IMG/VR virus record: IMGVR_UViG_3300017730_002072
Span: 1-32,033 of that record
Direction: 5' to 3' (one strand)
DNA: 32,033 bases
Source of the DNA: a virus
Shown piece after piece: positions 14,548-20,414 of this stretch. Position 1 is the first letter of the stretch, and the number at the start of each line of letters is the position of its first letter. The notes beneath the pieces are model-generated. The model searched no databases. It was not told the origin of the DNA and was given only the letters and a program-made list of their open reading frames with translations. A program made the translations under genes and the position numbers.

Positions 14548-14823
14548 ATGAACTTAAATGAATGGTTGGAAACAACTGAATTTACAACTAAAGACTTAGC
14601 ACTATTACCAAGTGTGGGTTGTGTTATCAATACTAAGAATGGAGATACATTCCCAATGATGGAAGATGACTCTATTGGTTTTGATGAACCTATGAATATC
14701 ATCGAGATGTATAACGATCCATTCAATAGTGAGGAATGGTTTAATTCACTACACACTTGTGATAAACCTGTTGTTAATGAAGTATTAAATAACTTACTTC
14801 CAAATGAAGTAAAGGAGATATAA
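14548..14823 (+). CDS. Acidic small protein, unknown
   Basis: A 91-residue protein from ATG 14548, preceded by AAAAAAGGAAAAAACA. An in-frame ATG at 14527 would add MLKKEKT. Acidic, with strand-like starts (VGCVINTKNGDTFPMM) and a DEPMNIIEMYNDPFNSEEWF middle. The stop overlaps the next ATG (TAATG). Confidence 0.55.
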   Translation: MNLNEWLETTEFTTKDLALLPSVGCVINTKNGDTFPMMEDDSIGFDEPMNIIEMYNDPFNSEEWFNSLHTCDKPVVNEVLNNLLPNEVKEI

Positions 14824-14993
14824 TGAGAGATTTATTCGATAAAGAATTTCAACAAGAGATGGATGATTTTTTCCATTACATAGACCACGAGGTTTTGGGA
14901 AAACCATTACCAGAACCTGAGGTCGAGGAAGATATGACAGATGAAGAAGCAGAGTATTGGGAAATGAAAGCGGAGATACATAATGAATTATAA
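14823..14993 (+). CDS. 56-residue acidic protein, unknown
   Basis: Starts in the previous stop after AAGGAGATATA. Highly acidic and helical (FDKEFQQEMDDFFHYIDHEV, then EPEVEEDMTDEEAEYWEMKA). It overlaps the next gene by 11 bases. Acidic microproteins of this kind in phages sometimes mimic DNA or bind host enzymes, but nothing specific is visible. Confidence 0.5.
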   Translation: MRDLFDKEFQQEMDDFFHYIDHEVLGKPLPEPEVEEDMTDEEAEYWEMKAEIHNEL

Positions 14994-15321
14994 TGAAACT
15001 CTATATGGGAAACAATATTTACTTGGAACTGATGTTTACGAAGATGGGAAACATAAGATATTAAATGTTCCGTTGATTGATTTAATGGATAGGAATGGTT
15101 TTATACCCGAAGGTAAGTATAATGAGATTTACAATTTATCAGTTGTGTGGTATGAGGTTAATGAAGAAATTTTTGTTGAGAGTATTTATGATACCGATAG
15201 TGGTGAAACTTATTGGACAGATAAACCAGCTAATGAGTGGACAGATAATGATGACGAACTTTTAACAGCACTTTTAATGTATGGTAATTTACAAGAAACA
15301 ATAGGAGAGAATTATGTTTAG
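14983..15321 (+). CDS. Small acidic protein, unknown
   Basis: A 112-residue protein with CGGAG upstream inside the previous gene. It begins MNYNETLYGKQYLLGTDVY and has a beta-rich middle (LSVVWYEVNEEIFVESIY) and an acidic C-terminus. It overlaps the lipoprotein gene downstream by eight bases, so the two are co-expressed. Confidence 0.5.
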   Translation: MNYNETLYGKQYLLGTDVYEDGKHKILNVPLIDLMDRNGFIPEGKYNEIYNLSVVWYEVNEEIFVESIYDTDSGETYWTDKPANEWTDNDDELLTALLMYGNLQETIGENYV

Positions 15322-15871
15322 GTTTATTCCAATATTATTTTTATTTTTAATTGGTTGTGAAGATACATTGTATTTAGAACCAGTCGATGAATCTACAATT
15401 CAAGTTGAAGAGCCAAGGGTTGATGTTTATTATTTTGATAAACAACCTAATCTTAGTTTAGATGATAATGGATTTTACCATTTAGATATTGATACGACCA
15501 ACTGGCAAACCTTACATAGACTCACGGGTTTTATTTCAGATTCAGCAACATCAGGACCTGTTGTAAATTGTAGGGTGGAGTGGGAATCATCTCATTATTG
15601 GACTCTCGGAGATACATTAGGTTTTTGGATTAGACAAGGTTTAACCGATGATTTAGAATGGGTTAGTTATGATACATCTTATGTTATTGGTTTTGATGGA
15701 CAAGAAGTACCTACAATTAATCCAGCAAGTTATAGCAACTCTGATGGAGAAGTTAATACAATGATAGCACCCGTACAATCTATGATTGGAGATACTATGA
15801 CTATTTGGTATTCGTGGAGTGGTTGGTACGCTGGTGTGAATAATGATTCAATAAAAATTGTATTAGATTGA
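15314..15871 (+). CDS. Lipoprotein with Ig-like C-terminal half, paralogue of 3718
   Basis: A 185-residue protein. The N-terminus is a lipoprotein signal: FRFIPILFLFLIGC with lipobox LIGC and lipid-bearing Cys15. The next residues are Glu-Asp, which in Gram-negatives usually does not give strong inner-membrane retention unless Asp is at +2. Residues 88-170 align with the secreted protein at 3718 (VEW...YW, INPASYS, TM, SMIGDT). Phage lipoproteins often serve superinfection exclusion, and this is a candidate role, inferred only from location and domain. The stop is followed after nine bases by the next promoter. Confidence 0.7.
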   Translation: MFRFIPILFLFLIGCEDTLYLEPVDESTIQVEEPRVDVYYFDKQPNLSLDDNGFYHLDIDTTNWQTLHRLTGFISDSATSGPVVNCRVEWESSHYWTLGDTLGFWIRQGLTDDLEWVSYDTSYVIGFDGQEVPTINPASYSNSDGEVNTMIAPVQSMIGDTMTIWYSWSGWYAGVNNDSIKIVLD

Positions 15872-15880
15872 AAATAATAC

Positions 15881-15909
15881 TTGACTTTATCACTATTTAT
15901 TCGTAAGAT
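15881..15909 (+). promoter_or_regulatory. Sigma70-like promoter giving a probably leaderless mRNA
   Basis: -35 TTGACT at 15881-15886, 17-base spacer, -10 TAAGAT at 15904-15909. The ATG of the SWIM gene (15915) begins six bases after the -10, close to where transcription should start. No ribosome binding site can fit. Confidence 0.8.
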
Positions 15910-15914
15910 CAATT

Positions 15915-16178
15915 ATGACAAATAAAGAATTACAAGATTTAATAATAAAAACATTTTATGGGATTATCATTGATGAGTATGACCGAGAGATTCATAAGAT
16001 TGATGGTAAATCATATGATATCACATTTGACAGAAGTAGAGTTGAATGGAGTTGTAGTTGTCCAGCATTTAAGTTTCGTAGACGACATAAGATTTCTAAG
16101 TGTAAACATATAATTGAAATACAGAATAGAAAATTTAAGACATTGGTTGAAGGCCGAGCTGGTGTCCGAGTGGTCTAA
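15915..16178 (+). CDS. SWIM zinc-finger protein
   Basis: An 87-residue protein. Residues 47-65 form a SWIM motif: Cys47-x-Cys49-x13-Cys63-x-His65 (WSCSCPAFKFRRRHKISKCKHI). SWIM fingers bind DNA or protein and occur in phage and bacterial helicase- or recombinase-linked proteins. A strand pair (SYDITFDRSRVEWSCSC) leads into the finger. The last eight codons overlap the 5' part of the tRNA gene at 16156, and the TAA stop lies in the tRNA D-arm. Translation is probably leaderless. Confidence 0.75.
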   Translation: MTNKELQDLIIKTFYGIIIDEYDREIHKIDGKSYDITFDRSRVEWSCSCPAFKFRRRHKISKCKHIIEIQNRKFKTLVEGRAGVRVV

Positions 16179-16229
16179 GGAGATGGATTGCAAACCCATT
16201 ATTCGTGAGTTCGAATCTCACCCAGCTCT
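16156..16229 (+). tRNA. tRNA-Cys (GCA)
   Basis: Acceptor GAGCTGG (16156-16162) pairs perfectly with CCAGCTC (16222-16228), and discriminator T at 16229 fits tRNA-Cys (U73). The T-arm is GTGAG-TTCGAAT-CTCAC. The anticodon loop TTGCAAA carries anticodon GCA (16190-16192), and the stem ATGGA/CCCAT has one A-C mismatch next to the loop. The variable loop is short (TATTC). CCA is not encoded. The D-arm (TCCGAGTGGTCTAAGGA) looks more like serine or leucine tRNAs. It overlaps the SWIM gene by 23 bases. Confidence 0.85.
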
Positions 16230-16251
16230 CAAAAATAATTGAAAAAAAGAC

Positions 16252-16280
16252 TTGACTTTCTCGTTTTTTCTTCGTAAGAT
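16252..16280 (+). promoter_or_regulatory. Sigma70-like promoter (TTGACT-N17-TAAGAT)
   Basis: -35 TTGACT at 16252-16257, 17-base spacer, -10 TAAGAT at 16275-16280 followed by CAAGT. It is an almost exact match to the promoter at 3665. It drives the gene string from 16312. Confidence 0.85.
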
Positions 16281-16311
16281 CAAGTATTAATTAAATAAAG
16301 GGAAATAACAA

Positions 16312-16557
16312 ATGAATATTAAAAATGAAATTAGAAAATTAAGTAGTCTTTCAGAGTTGAATGACTTATCATCATTTATTAGTGAGTGTAAAACTCTGTT
16401 AGGTAAATCATCACTTGGTGTTGGTTCTAAGGTTTGGGTGGTTCAAAAAACCAAAAAAACTGAAGGTGTTGTTACCAAAATGAACATCAAGAAAGCTCTT
16501 GTTGATATGAGGGGTAGGATTTATAGTGTTCCATTTTCAATGTTGGAATTAGCATAA
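16312..16557 (+). CDS. Small protein with SH3-like segment, unknown
   Basis: An 81-residue protein with a helical start (IKNEIRKLSSLSELNDLSSFISECKTL). A small-barrel-like end follows (VGSKVWVVQKTKKTEGVVTKMNIKKALVDMRG), resembling an SH3/KOW fold that binds nucleic acid. Ribosome binding site AAAGGGAAAT. Coupled to the next gene by TAATG. Confidence 0.6.
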   Translation: MNIKNEIRKLSSLSELNDLSSFISECKTLLGKSSLGVGSKVWVVQKTKKTEGVVTKMNIKKALVDMRGRIYSVPFSMLELA

Positions 16558-16895
16558 TGGTATTGGAAACAGCAGCTGATGTTGGTAAAGATTTGAGAAA
16601 ACAAATCGTTCCACTAATGAAATCCAAAGGATTTAATTTAAGGGTAACTACCAGCAAACAAAGTTATTACCACGATGGTAATGTAAATGTTAAGATAACA
16701 AAAGTTCCTACTAACTTTCCGGTTTGGATAGATGAGTATTCTAAGTGGAGAGTTACACCTAACGCCGAAAGATTAGTTCTAACTTTAAAAGAAAGAATTA
16801 AAAGTATAGTTGACCAACTTGATATAGATGTGTCGGTTGATTTTGATAGAAAAGTACCTTTCATAGAATATGAGGAGAATAAAAATGAAAACTAA
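16557..16895 (+). CDS. LPD29-like small protein
   Basis: A 112-residue protein in a TAATG overlap. The segment TAADVGKDLRKQIVPLMKSKGFNLRVTTSKQSYYHDGNVNVKI resembles LPD29, a small domain found in large polyvalent proteins of mobile elements (helix then strands ending in a VKIT turn). LPD domains are thought to be accessory nucleic-acid-linked modules, but the function is unknown. The match is by eye. Confidence 0.5.
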   Translation: MVLETAADVGKDLRKQIVPLMKSKGFNLRVTTSKQSYYHDGNVNVKITKVPTNFPVWIDEYSKWRVTPNAERLVLTLKERIKSIVDQLDIDVSVDFDRKVPFIEYEENKNEN

Positions 16896-17217
16896 ATCTT
16901 GGTTACTATTAATGAGTCCCGATGAAAGGGGTGGTGGTGAAGAAATTAAAACCATATACCATAATAAATCAAGGGAAGAAATGGTAAAGATGATGACCTT
17001 GTTACAAGATCTAAATGAACACTTGGTATTGTCTTTGGTAAGAATTAGTCCTAAATCAACTTATGATGATATAATTAGAATGGATGATTCAGAAATGTTT
17101 TTTATGGATTCTAAACGAAATTGGAATAATGGAAAAACATATGAAGAAGTACAAGACGACATACTTGAGGAAAAGGTTATGGAGTCTTTAATAAATGGCG
17201 ATATGGGAGTCGCATAA
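16885..17217 (+). CDS. Small acidic protein, unknown
   Basis: A 110-residue protein from ATG 16885 with GAGGAGAATAAAA upstream (an in-frame ATG at 16870 is inside the previous gene). Strand-like start (SWLLLMSPDERGGGEEIKTI), helical middle and acidic tail (YEEVQDDILEEKVMESLING). Overlaps the previous gene by 11 bases. No recognised family. Confidence 0.55.
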   Translation: MKTKSWLLLMSPDERGGGEEIKTIYHNKSREEMVKMMTLLQDLNEHLVLSLVRISPKSTYDDIIRMDDSEMFFMDSKRNWNNGKTYEEVQDDILEEKVMESLINGDMGVA

Positions 17218-17233
17218 ATAAAGAGAGAGTAAA

Positions 17234-17680
17234 ATGAAACAAAGTACATTTGAAAAAAATGGTGGTTACTTCATCGGTGGAGTAGCGTATATGGATTGTA
17301 AAATCACAGGTGAACCTGTAAAGAATGTCAGTACAGATTGTAAGTCTGTAATTGGTAGTAGGGCACTAACAGGATTACTTCACAAGAAGTTTCCCGAAAC
17401 AAATAAACCAGCATACAAACCAACAGGACGACCAGCTGGTTGGCATTGGATGAAAGAGTTTGTAGATAAAGATGGAACGGTTTACCATATGGGTAAGGAA
17501 CAACCTAAGTTAAAGGGAACTAAAAAACCTACTAAGGTTAAACCTGTAAAGAAGAAAGCTACTAAACGGAGAACTAAAGAAGAAATTCTTTTAGCCCGTG
17601 AAGTAGAAAAAAGAGCAGAACTAAAGAAAGCTGTAAAGAAACAGAAAGATTTTTTAAACCACCAATTTGGAAATAAGTAA
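17234..17680 (+). CDS. Conserved phage protein with basic tail
   Basis: A 148-residue protein with AGAGAGTAAA before the ATG. The N-terminus has paired cysteines (Cys22, Cys36), then YKPTGRPAGWHWMKEFVDKDGTVYHMGKEQP, a motif I associate with marine phage proteins of unknown role. Residues 90-125 are Lys/Thr-rich and basic, and the C-terminus is helical, suggesting nucleic-acid binding. TAATG overlap with the next gene. Confidence 0.65.
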   Translation: MKQSTFEKNGGYFIGGVAYMDCKITGEPVKNVSTDCKSVIGSRALTGLLHKKFPETNKPAYKPTGRPAGWHWMKEFVDKDGTVYHMGKEQPKLKGTKKPTKVKPVKKKATKRRTKEEILLAREVEKRAELKKAVKKQKDFLNHQFGNK

Positions 17681-17835
17681 TGTTTGAATCTTTAATACAT
17701 TTTTTCAAACATTTTTTAGGATTGTGTGGAGAATCACACCCAAGCGTTTTAGTAAGTGGGTTTGGACTCTTTACAATACTAGCAATTTACATTAGTGATA
17801 TTATACATTACATAAAGGATAAAATAAATGTCTAA
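17680..17835 (+). CDS. 51-residue single-helix membrane protein
   Basis: Begins MFESLIHFFKHFLGLCGESHP, then one membrane helix (VLVSGFGLFTILAIYISDII). A similar HFLKHWxGLCGExHPN start is frequent in small phage membrane proteins as far as I recall. Coupled to both neighbours (TAATG upstream, an eight-base overlap downstream). Role unknown. Confidence 0.6.
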   Translation: MFESLIHFFKHFLGLCGESHPSVLVSGFGLFTILAIYISDIIHYIKDKINV

Positions 17836-17953
17836 GAAAAGTAAAGGTCAATGGAAAGACTATAAAACATTCACTCTTAGTGATGGTACTAAGTTTTTAG
17901 CTCGTGATGAGAAAGACGCTAAACTTTACAAAGAAAAAGTTGGTGACAAATAA
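17828..17953 (+). CDS. 41-residue basic microprotein
   Basis: A basic protein, MSKKSKGQWKDYKTFTLSDG then TKFLARDEKDAKLYKEKVGD. CATAAAGGATAAAATAA precedes the ATG, and its stop overlaps the next ATG (TAATG). Function unknown. Confidence 0.55.
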   Translation: MSKKSKGQWKDYKTFTLSDGTKFLARDEKDAKLYKEKVGDK

Positions 17954-18051
17954 TGATAGAGTTTACCATTTTGTTTGTAGGTGTTTTAGTAATGGGTTAT
18001 CTTGTAGAGAAGGAATCCAAACGAATACAGAAGAAGAATAAAAATGTTTGA
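17953..18051 (+). CDS. 32-residue single-helix membrane protein
   Basis: One membrane helix (IEFTILFVGVLVMGYLVE) followed by a basic cytosolic tail (KESKRIQKKNK). It overlaps the next small membrane gene by eight bases. Its position in a chain of coupled microgenes supports expression, although the family is unknown. Confidence 0.5.
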   Translation: MIEFTILFVGVLVMGYLVEKESKRIQKKNKNV

Positions 18052-18124
18052 ATTCTTAGTGGTGTGTATTTTAATATACATAGCATATCATGTTTCAGAA
18101 AATAATAATAAACCAAAATTCTAA
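18044..18124 (+). CDS. 26-residue membrane microprotein
   Basis: MFEFLVVCILIYIAYHVSEN followed by a short polar tail. One helix only. Ribosome binding signals are weak (AAGAAGAATAAAA). Overlaps the previous gene. Very short, so moderate confidence. Confidence 0.4.
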   Translation: MFEFLVVCILIYIAYHVSENNNKPKF

Positions 18125-18133
18125 GGAGATAGA

Positions 18134-18316
18134 ATGACAAGAAAAGAAGCACTCCAAGCTCAAAGTGAGTTTTCAATTTATGGAGTTTTTAGATTTACCG
18201 CATACTTACTTGCTTCAATAGCAATGTATAGTGGTGAATTACAAATAGCAGGAATAGCGTTTGGGTTCGGAGCCACACTTGGTTTTGTTCGTAGATTAGC
18301 TAGGATATGGGAGTAA
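18134..18316 (+). CDS. 60-residue two-helix membrane protein
   Basis: AAGGAGATAGA site. Two probable membrane helices (FRFTAYLLASIAMYSGELQ and IAGIAFGFGATLGFV) with basic ends, giving a hairpin topology. Holin-like size and layout, but no specific match. Function unknown. Confidence 0.55.
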   Translation: MTRKEALQAQSEFSIYGVFRFTAYLLASIAMYSGELQIAGIAFGFGATLGFVRRLARIWE

Positions 18317-18320
18317 CAAA

Positions 18321-18551
18321 ATGAGCACACATCCAATGAAACCTATAACCAAACCAGGTGAAGGTAAGAAACGCCAAAAGTATGTTACACAGGAACGATA
18401 TTTAGAAGAACGATATGAAATTTCTCGTGGTCTAAAAGGACCCAAGAGATTAGAAAACGAATCATTCGAAGATTTTCATACTCGTAGAAAAGCAGAAAAT
18501 GGTCTGTTGAAAGAATACCTTCGTGGTGTTTGGATAAAGAAAGAAGATTGA
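18321..18551 (+). CDS. Small basic protein, unknown
   Basis: A 76-residue protein, basic and helical (RQKYVTQERYLEERYEISRG, then FEDFHTRRKAENGLLKEYLRG). It starts five bases after the previous gene. Its TGA overlaps the TTG start of the next gene. Confidence 0.5.
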   Translation: MSTHPMKPITKPGEGKKRQKYVTQERYLEERYEISRGLKGPKRLENESFEDFHTRRKAENGLLKEYLRGVWIKKED

Positions 18552-18829
18552 CAGAGATTCATAAAAAGATAAAACATCTAAACCATACTCTGATTGTATG
18601 GGCAGAGGATAACAAATATAAAAATAATCGTGGTGGTGATTATATCATACCACCACGAGTTGAAAATGATGTGGTTATGTCTGAGTGGAAAGATGATTTA
18701 AAGTTTGTATCTAAGTTAGATTTTATGTTAGGTGATGGTAAGACTTTGACAAAGAAAGAACTTCAGATGTCTAATCAACTATATGAATTTTATAGTCAAA
18801 TGTCTATGAAAAATTTACTAAGGAAATAA
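18548..18829 (+). CDS. Small helical protein, unknown
   Basis: A 93-residue protein. Start TTG 18548 is preferred: it forms a TTGA overlap with the previous stop and has an AAGAAAGAAG site. A TTG at 18530 would add six residues. Helical sequence (IHKKIKHLNHTLIVWAEDNK, then FYSQMSMKNLLRK). Rare TTG starts in TTGA overlaps are repeated at 20411. Confidence 0.5.
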   Translation: MTEIHKKIKHLNHTLIVWAEDNKYKNNRGGDYIIPPRVENDVVMSEWKDDLKFVSKLDFMLGDGKTLTKKELQMSNQLYEFYSQMSMKNLLRK

Positions 18830-18934
18830 ATGTATAATATATTTTTAATACTACTTATGTTACAATGGAACTCGTGTTCTCCGATACCTGAACCTACTTA
18901 CATTGATGATGTGAATATGGAGAATTATGCGTAA
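18830..18934 (+). CDS. 34-residue possible lipoprotein or lysis-type peptide
   Basis: N-terminal hydrophobic stretch (MYNIFLILLMLQWNSC) then a short acidic tail (PEPTYIDDVNMENYA). Cys16 could be lipidated, but the -3 to -1 residues (WNS) are a poor lipobox. It ends inside the peptide deformylase start (8-base overlap). AAGGAAATAA precedes the ATG. Confidence 0.45.
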   Translation: MYNIFLILLMLQWNSCSPIPEPTYIDDVNMENYA

Positions 18935-19577
18935 AGTAATTGATTGTTTTAAAGAAGATAATCCAGTAATAAATAAAAAACTAAGAGAGGTTTCAGTTGA
19001 AGAAGGAAACATTATTGCCACAGAATTATTTCAGATACTTAACGAAAGAAAAGACGGCATTGGGTTGGCAGCGAATCAAGTGGGAATTGATGCACAAGTG
19101 GCCGTTATCAATGTTATTGAACCTTTGGTTCTCATTAACCCAAAGATTGAAGAACAATGGGATGAAATTCCCTACTACGAAGGATGTTTGAGTTTTCCAA
19201 AACAAGGTATTCATACTAAAAGATATAGGAATATTGTTATCAAAACCGAACAGGCAGAAAGTGGTTGGTACTTTAGTGGGGCAGAAACTACACAAGAGGC
19301 TAAAGGTAGTTGGGAACAAGACAATAAAGAACAGGATCAAGAACAAAGATTATTAGAAGCTATATGTGTTCAACACGAGATAGACCATTTAAATGGAATA
19401 ACTATACACGATAGAGAAGATAAACCAAAACCAATTATATCTAAAAAGGGATACGGAAGAAACGAAAGAGTTATGATTACCAATGGTAAAGAAACACAAG
19501 AATTAAAATACAAAAAAGCAAAACCACTTATAGATAGTGGAAAATGGGAAATCTACATAGGAGGCCCGATAACTTAA
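18927..19577 (+). CDS. def: Peptide deformylase with insertion and C-terminal extension
   Basis: A 216-residue protein. All three catalytic motifs are present: GIGLAANQVG (44-53), EGCLSFP (85-91, metal ligand Cys87) and QHEIDHLNG (149-157, His150, Glu151, His154). The enzyme removes the formyl group from new proteins. Phage deformylases are usually smaller. Here a polar Glu/Gln-rich insertion (about 107-142) lies between motifs 2 and 3, and a roughly 50-residue tail (ELKYKKAKPLIDSGKWEIY) follows motif 3. Marine phages are known to carry deformylase, perhaps to speed processing of photosystem or phage proteins. The start ATG overlaps the previous microgene. Confidence 0.92.
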   Translation: MRKVIDCFKEDNPVINKKLREVSVEEGNIIATELFQILNERKDGIGLAANQVGIDAQVAVINVIEPLVLINPKIEEQWDEIPYYEGCLSFPKQGIHTKRYRNIVIKTEQAESGWYFSGAETTQEAKGSWEQDNKEQDQEQRLLEAICVQHEIDHLNGITIHDREDKPKPIISKKGYGRNERVMITNGKETQELKYKKAKPLIDSGKWEIYIGGPIT

Positions 19578-19578
19578 A

Positions 19579-19833
19579 ATGAGAAAACTAAAAATGAAAA
19601 AGAAAGTAACAAAACCAATCAGAAGAAAATGTCATAATTGTGGGAAGATGGCAACTAATCCAGTTCAATATCATTTAGTTCCATCAATACCTTATGGTGA
19701 ACCGATGCCAATATGGTCAAAGAGTGGCCCTAAAACCAAGAGGGTTGATTTGAAAGGTGATATGAAAATAACAGCCAAAAACTATTGTGATAGAGAGTGT
19801 ATGGCTGAAGGTAGGTCTAAGCTCGGTGTCTAA
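19579..19833 (+). CDS. Zinc-ribbon-like small protein
   Basis: An 84-residue protein starting one base after the deformylase stop. A CHNCGKM pair (Cys18, Cys21) and a later YCDRECMAEG pair (Cys70, Cys74) suggest a zinc ribbon, with basic residues throughout. It overlaps the next gene. Function unknown. Confidence 0.6.
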   Translation: MRKLKMKKKVTKPIRRKCHNCGKMATNPVQYHLVPSIPYGEPMPIWSKSGPKTKRVDLKGDMKITAKNYCDRECMAEGRSKLGV

Positions 19834-19972
19834 AAAACCCACTAAAGAGAAACCTAAATACTCTAACGCTGGAAAGGGTGATAAGAATAGAGTATCAAAT
19901 ATTAACAAGTATGCTGAAAATTGGGAAAAGATTTTTGGTAAAAAGAAAGTTAAGGAGAAATCTAAGAAGTGA
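19826..19972 (+). CDS. 48-residue basic protein with GKGDKNR motif
   Basis: GTG 19826 overlaps the end of the previous gene; an in-frame ATG at 19787 lies inside that gene. The segment NAGKGDKNRVSNINKYAENWEKIFGKKK resembles small phage proteins with a GKGDxxR...KYxENWxxIF pattern (from memory; role unknown). Basic at both ends. It overlaps the next membrane microgene by GTGA. Confidence 0.55.
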   Translation: MSKKPTKEKPKYSNAGKGDKNRVSNINKYAENWEKIFGKKKVKEKSKK

Positions 19973-20070
19973 TAGAATCAATGGTTATGTTAGTTTTAAT
20001 GATTACATTCGGAATGATATCATTAGTAGTTATGATTTCAATAGATAAAAATGAAAAAGATAAGACATAG
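19969..20070 (+). CDS. 33-residue membrane microprotein
   Basis: GTG start inside the previous stop (GTGA). One membrane helix (VMLVLMITFGMISLVVMIS) and a charged tail (IDKNEKDKT). It overlaps the following gene by 20 bases. Function unknown. Confidence 0.45.
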   Translation: MIESMVMLVLMITFGMISLVVMISIDKNEKDKT

Positions 20071-20275
20071 TAAATTACCGATTACACTATCGAGTTCTGA
20101 TACATTAGATTATGAAATGTTACACGCAATACAATTAAACTTAATGTATGATGAAAACGATAGTAGAGAAGAAAATCAAGGTTGTTGGAATGCTTGGGTT
20201 GGTGAAGATGGTAATTGGTTCAACCCGTATAAACCTAATAAAAATCAAATGGAGTTATTTAATGAAGAAGAATAA
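20051..20275 (+). CDS. Small acidic protein, unknown
   Basis: A 74-residue protein starting inside the previous microgene. Features: a helical LHAIQLNLMYDEND segment, CWNAWVGEDGNWFNPYKPN, then an acidic end. No ribosome binding site is obvious; coupling is likely. No recognised family. Confidence 0.5.
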   Translation: MKKIRHSKLPITLSSSDTLDYEMLHAIQLNLMYDENDSREENQGCWNAWVGEDGNWFNPYKPNKNQMELFNEEE

Positions 20276-20414
20276 AAAGATGGAGTTATTAAAAAAGGCT
20301 GAGAAAGTAAATTATGTATTTGAGAAGATGGATAAGGAAACACAAGACGCTGTAAAAAGTCTTATTAACCATATGATGGTAGAAAAAACTAAAAAGGATA
20401 ATCACATAGTTTGA
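20262..20414 (+). CDS. 50-residue helical protein
   Basis: ATG 20262 (GGAG seven bases upstream, 14-base overlap with the previous gene) is preferred to an in-frame ATG at 20148 lying inside that gene. Lys-rich and helical (KKMELLKKAEKVNYVFEKMD, then DAVKSLINHMMVEKTKKDN). Overlaps the next start as TTGA. Confidence 0.5.
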   Translation: MKKNKKMELLKKAEKVNYVFEKMDKETQDAVKSLINHMMVEKTKKDNHIV

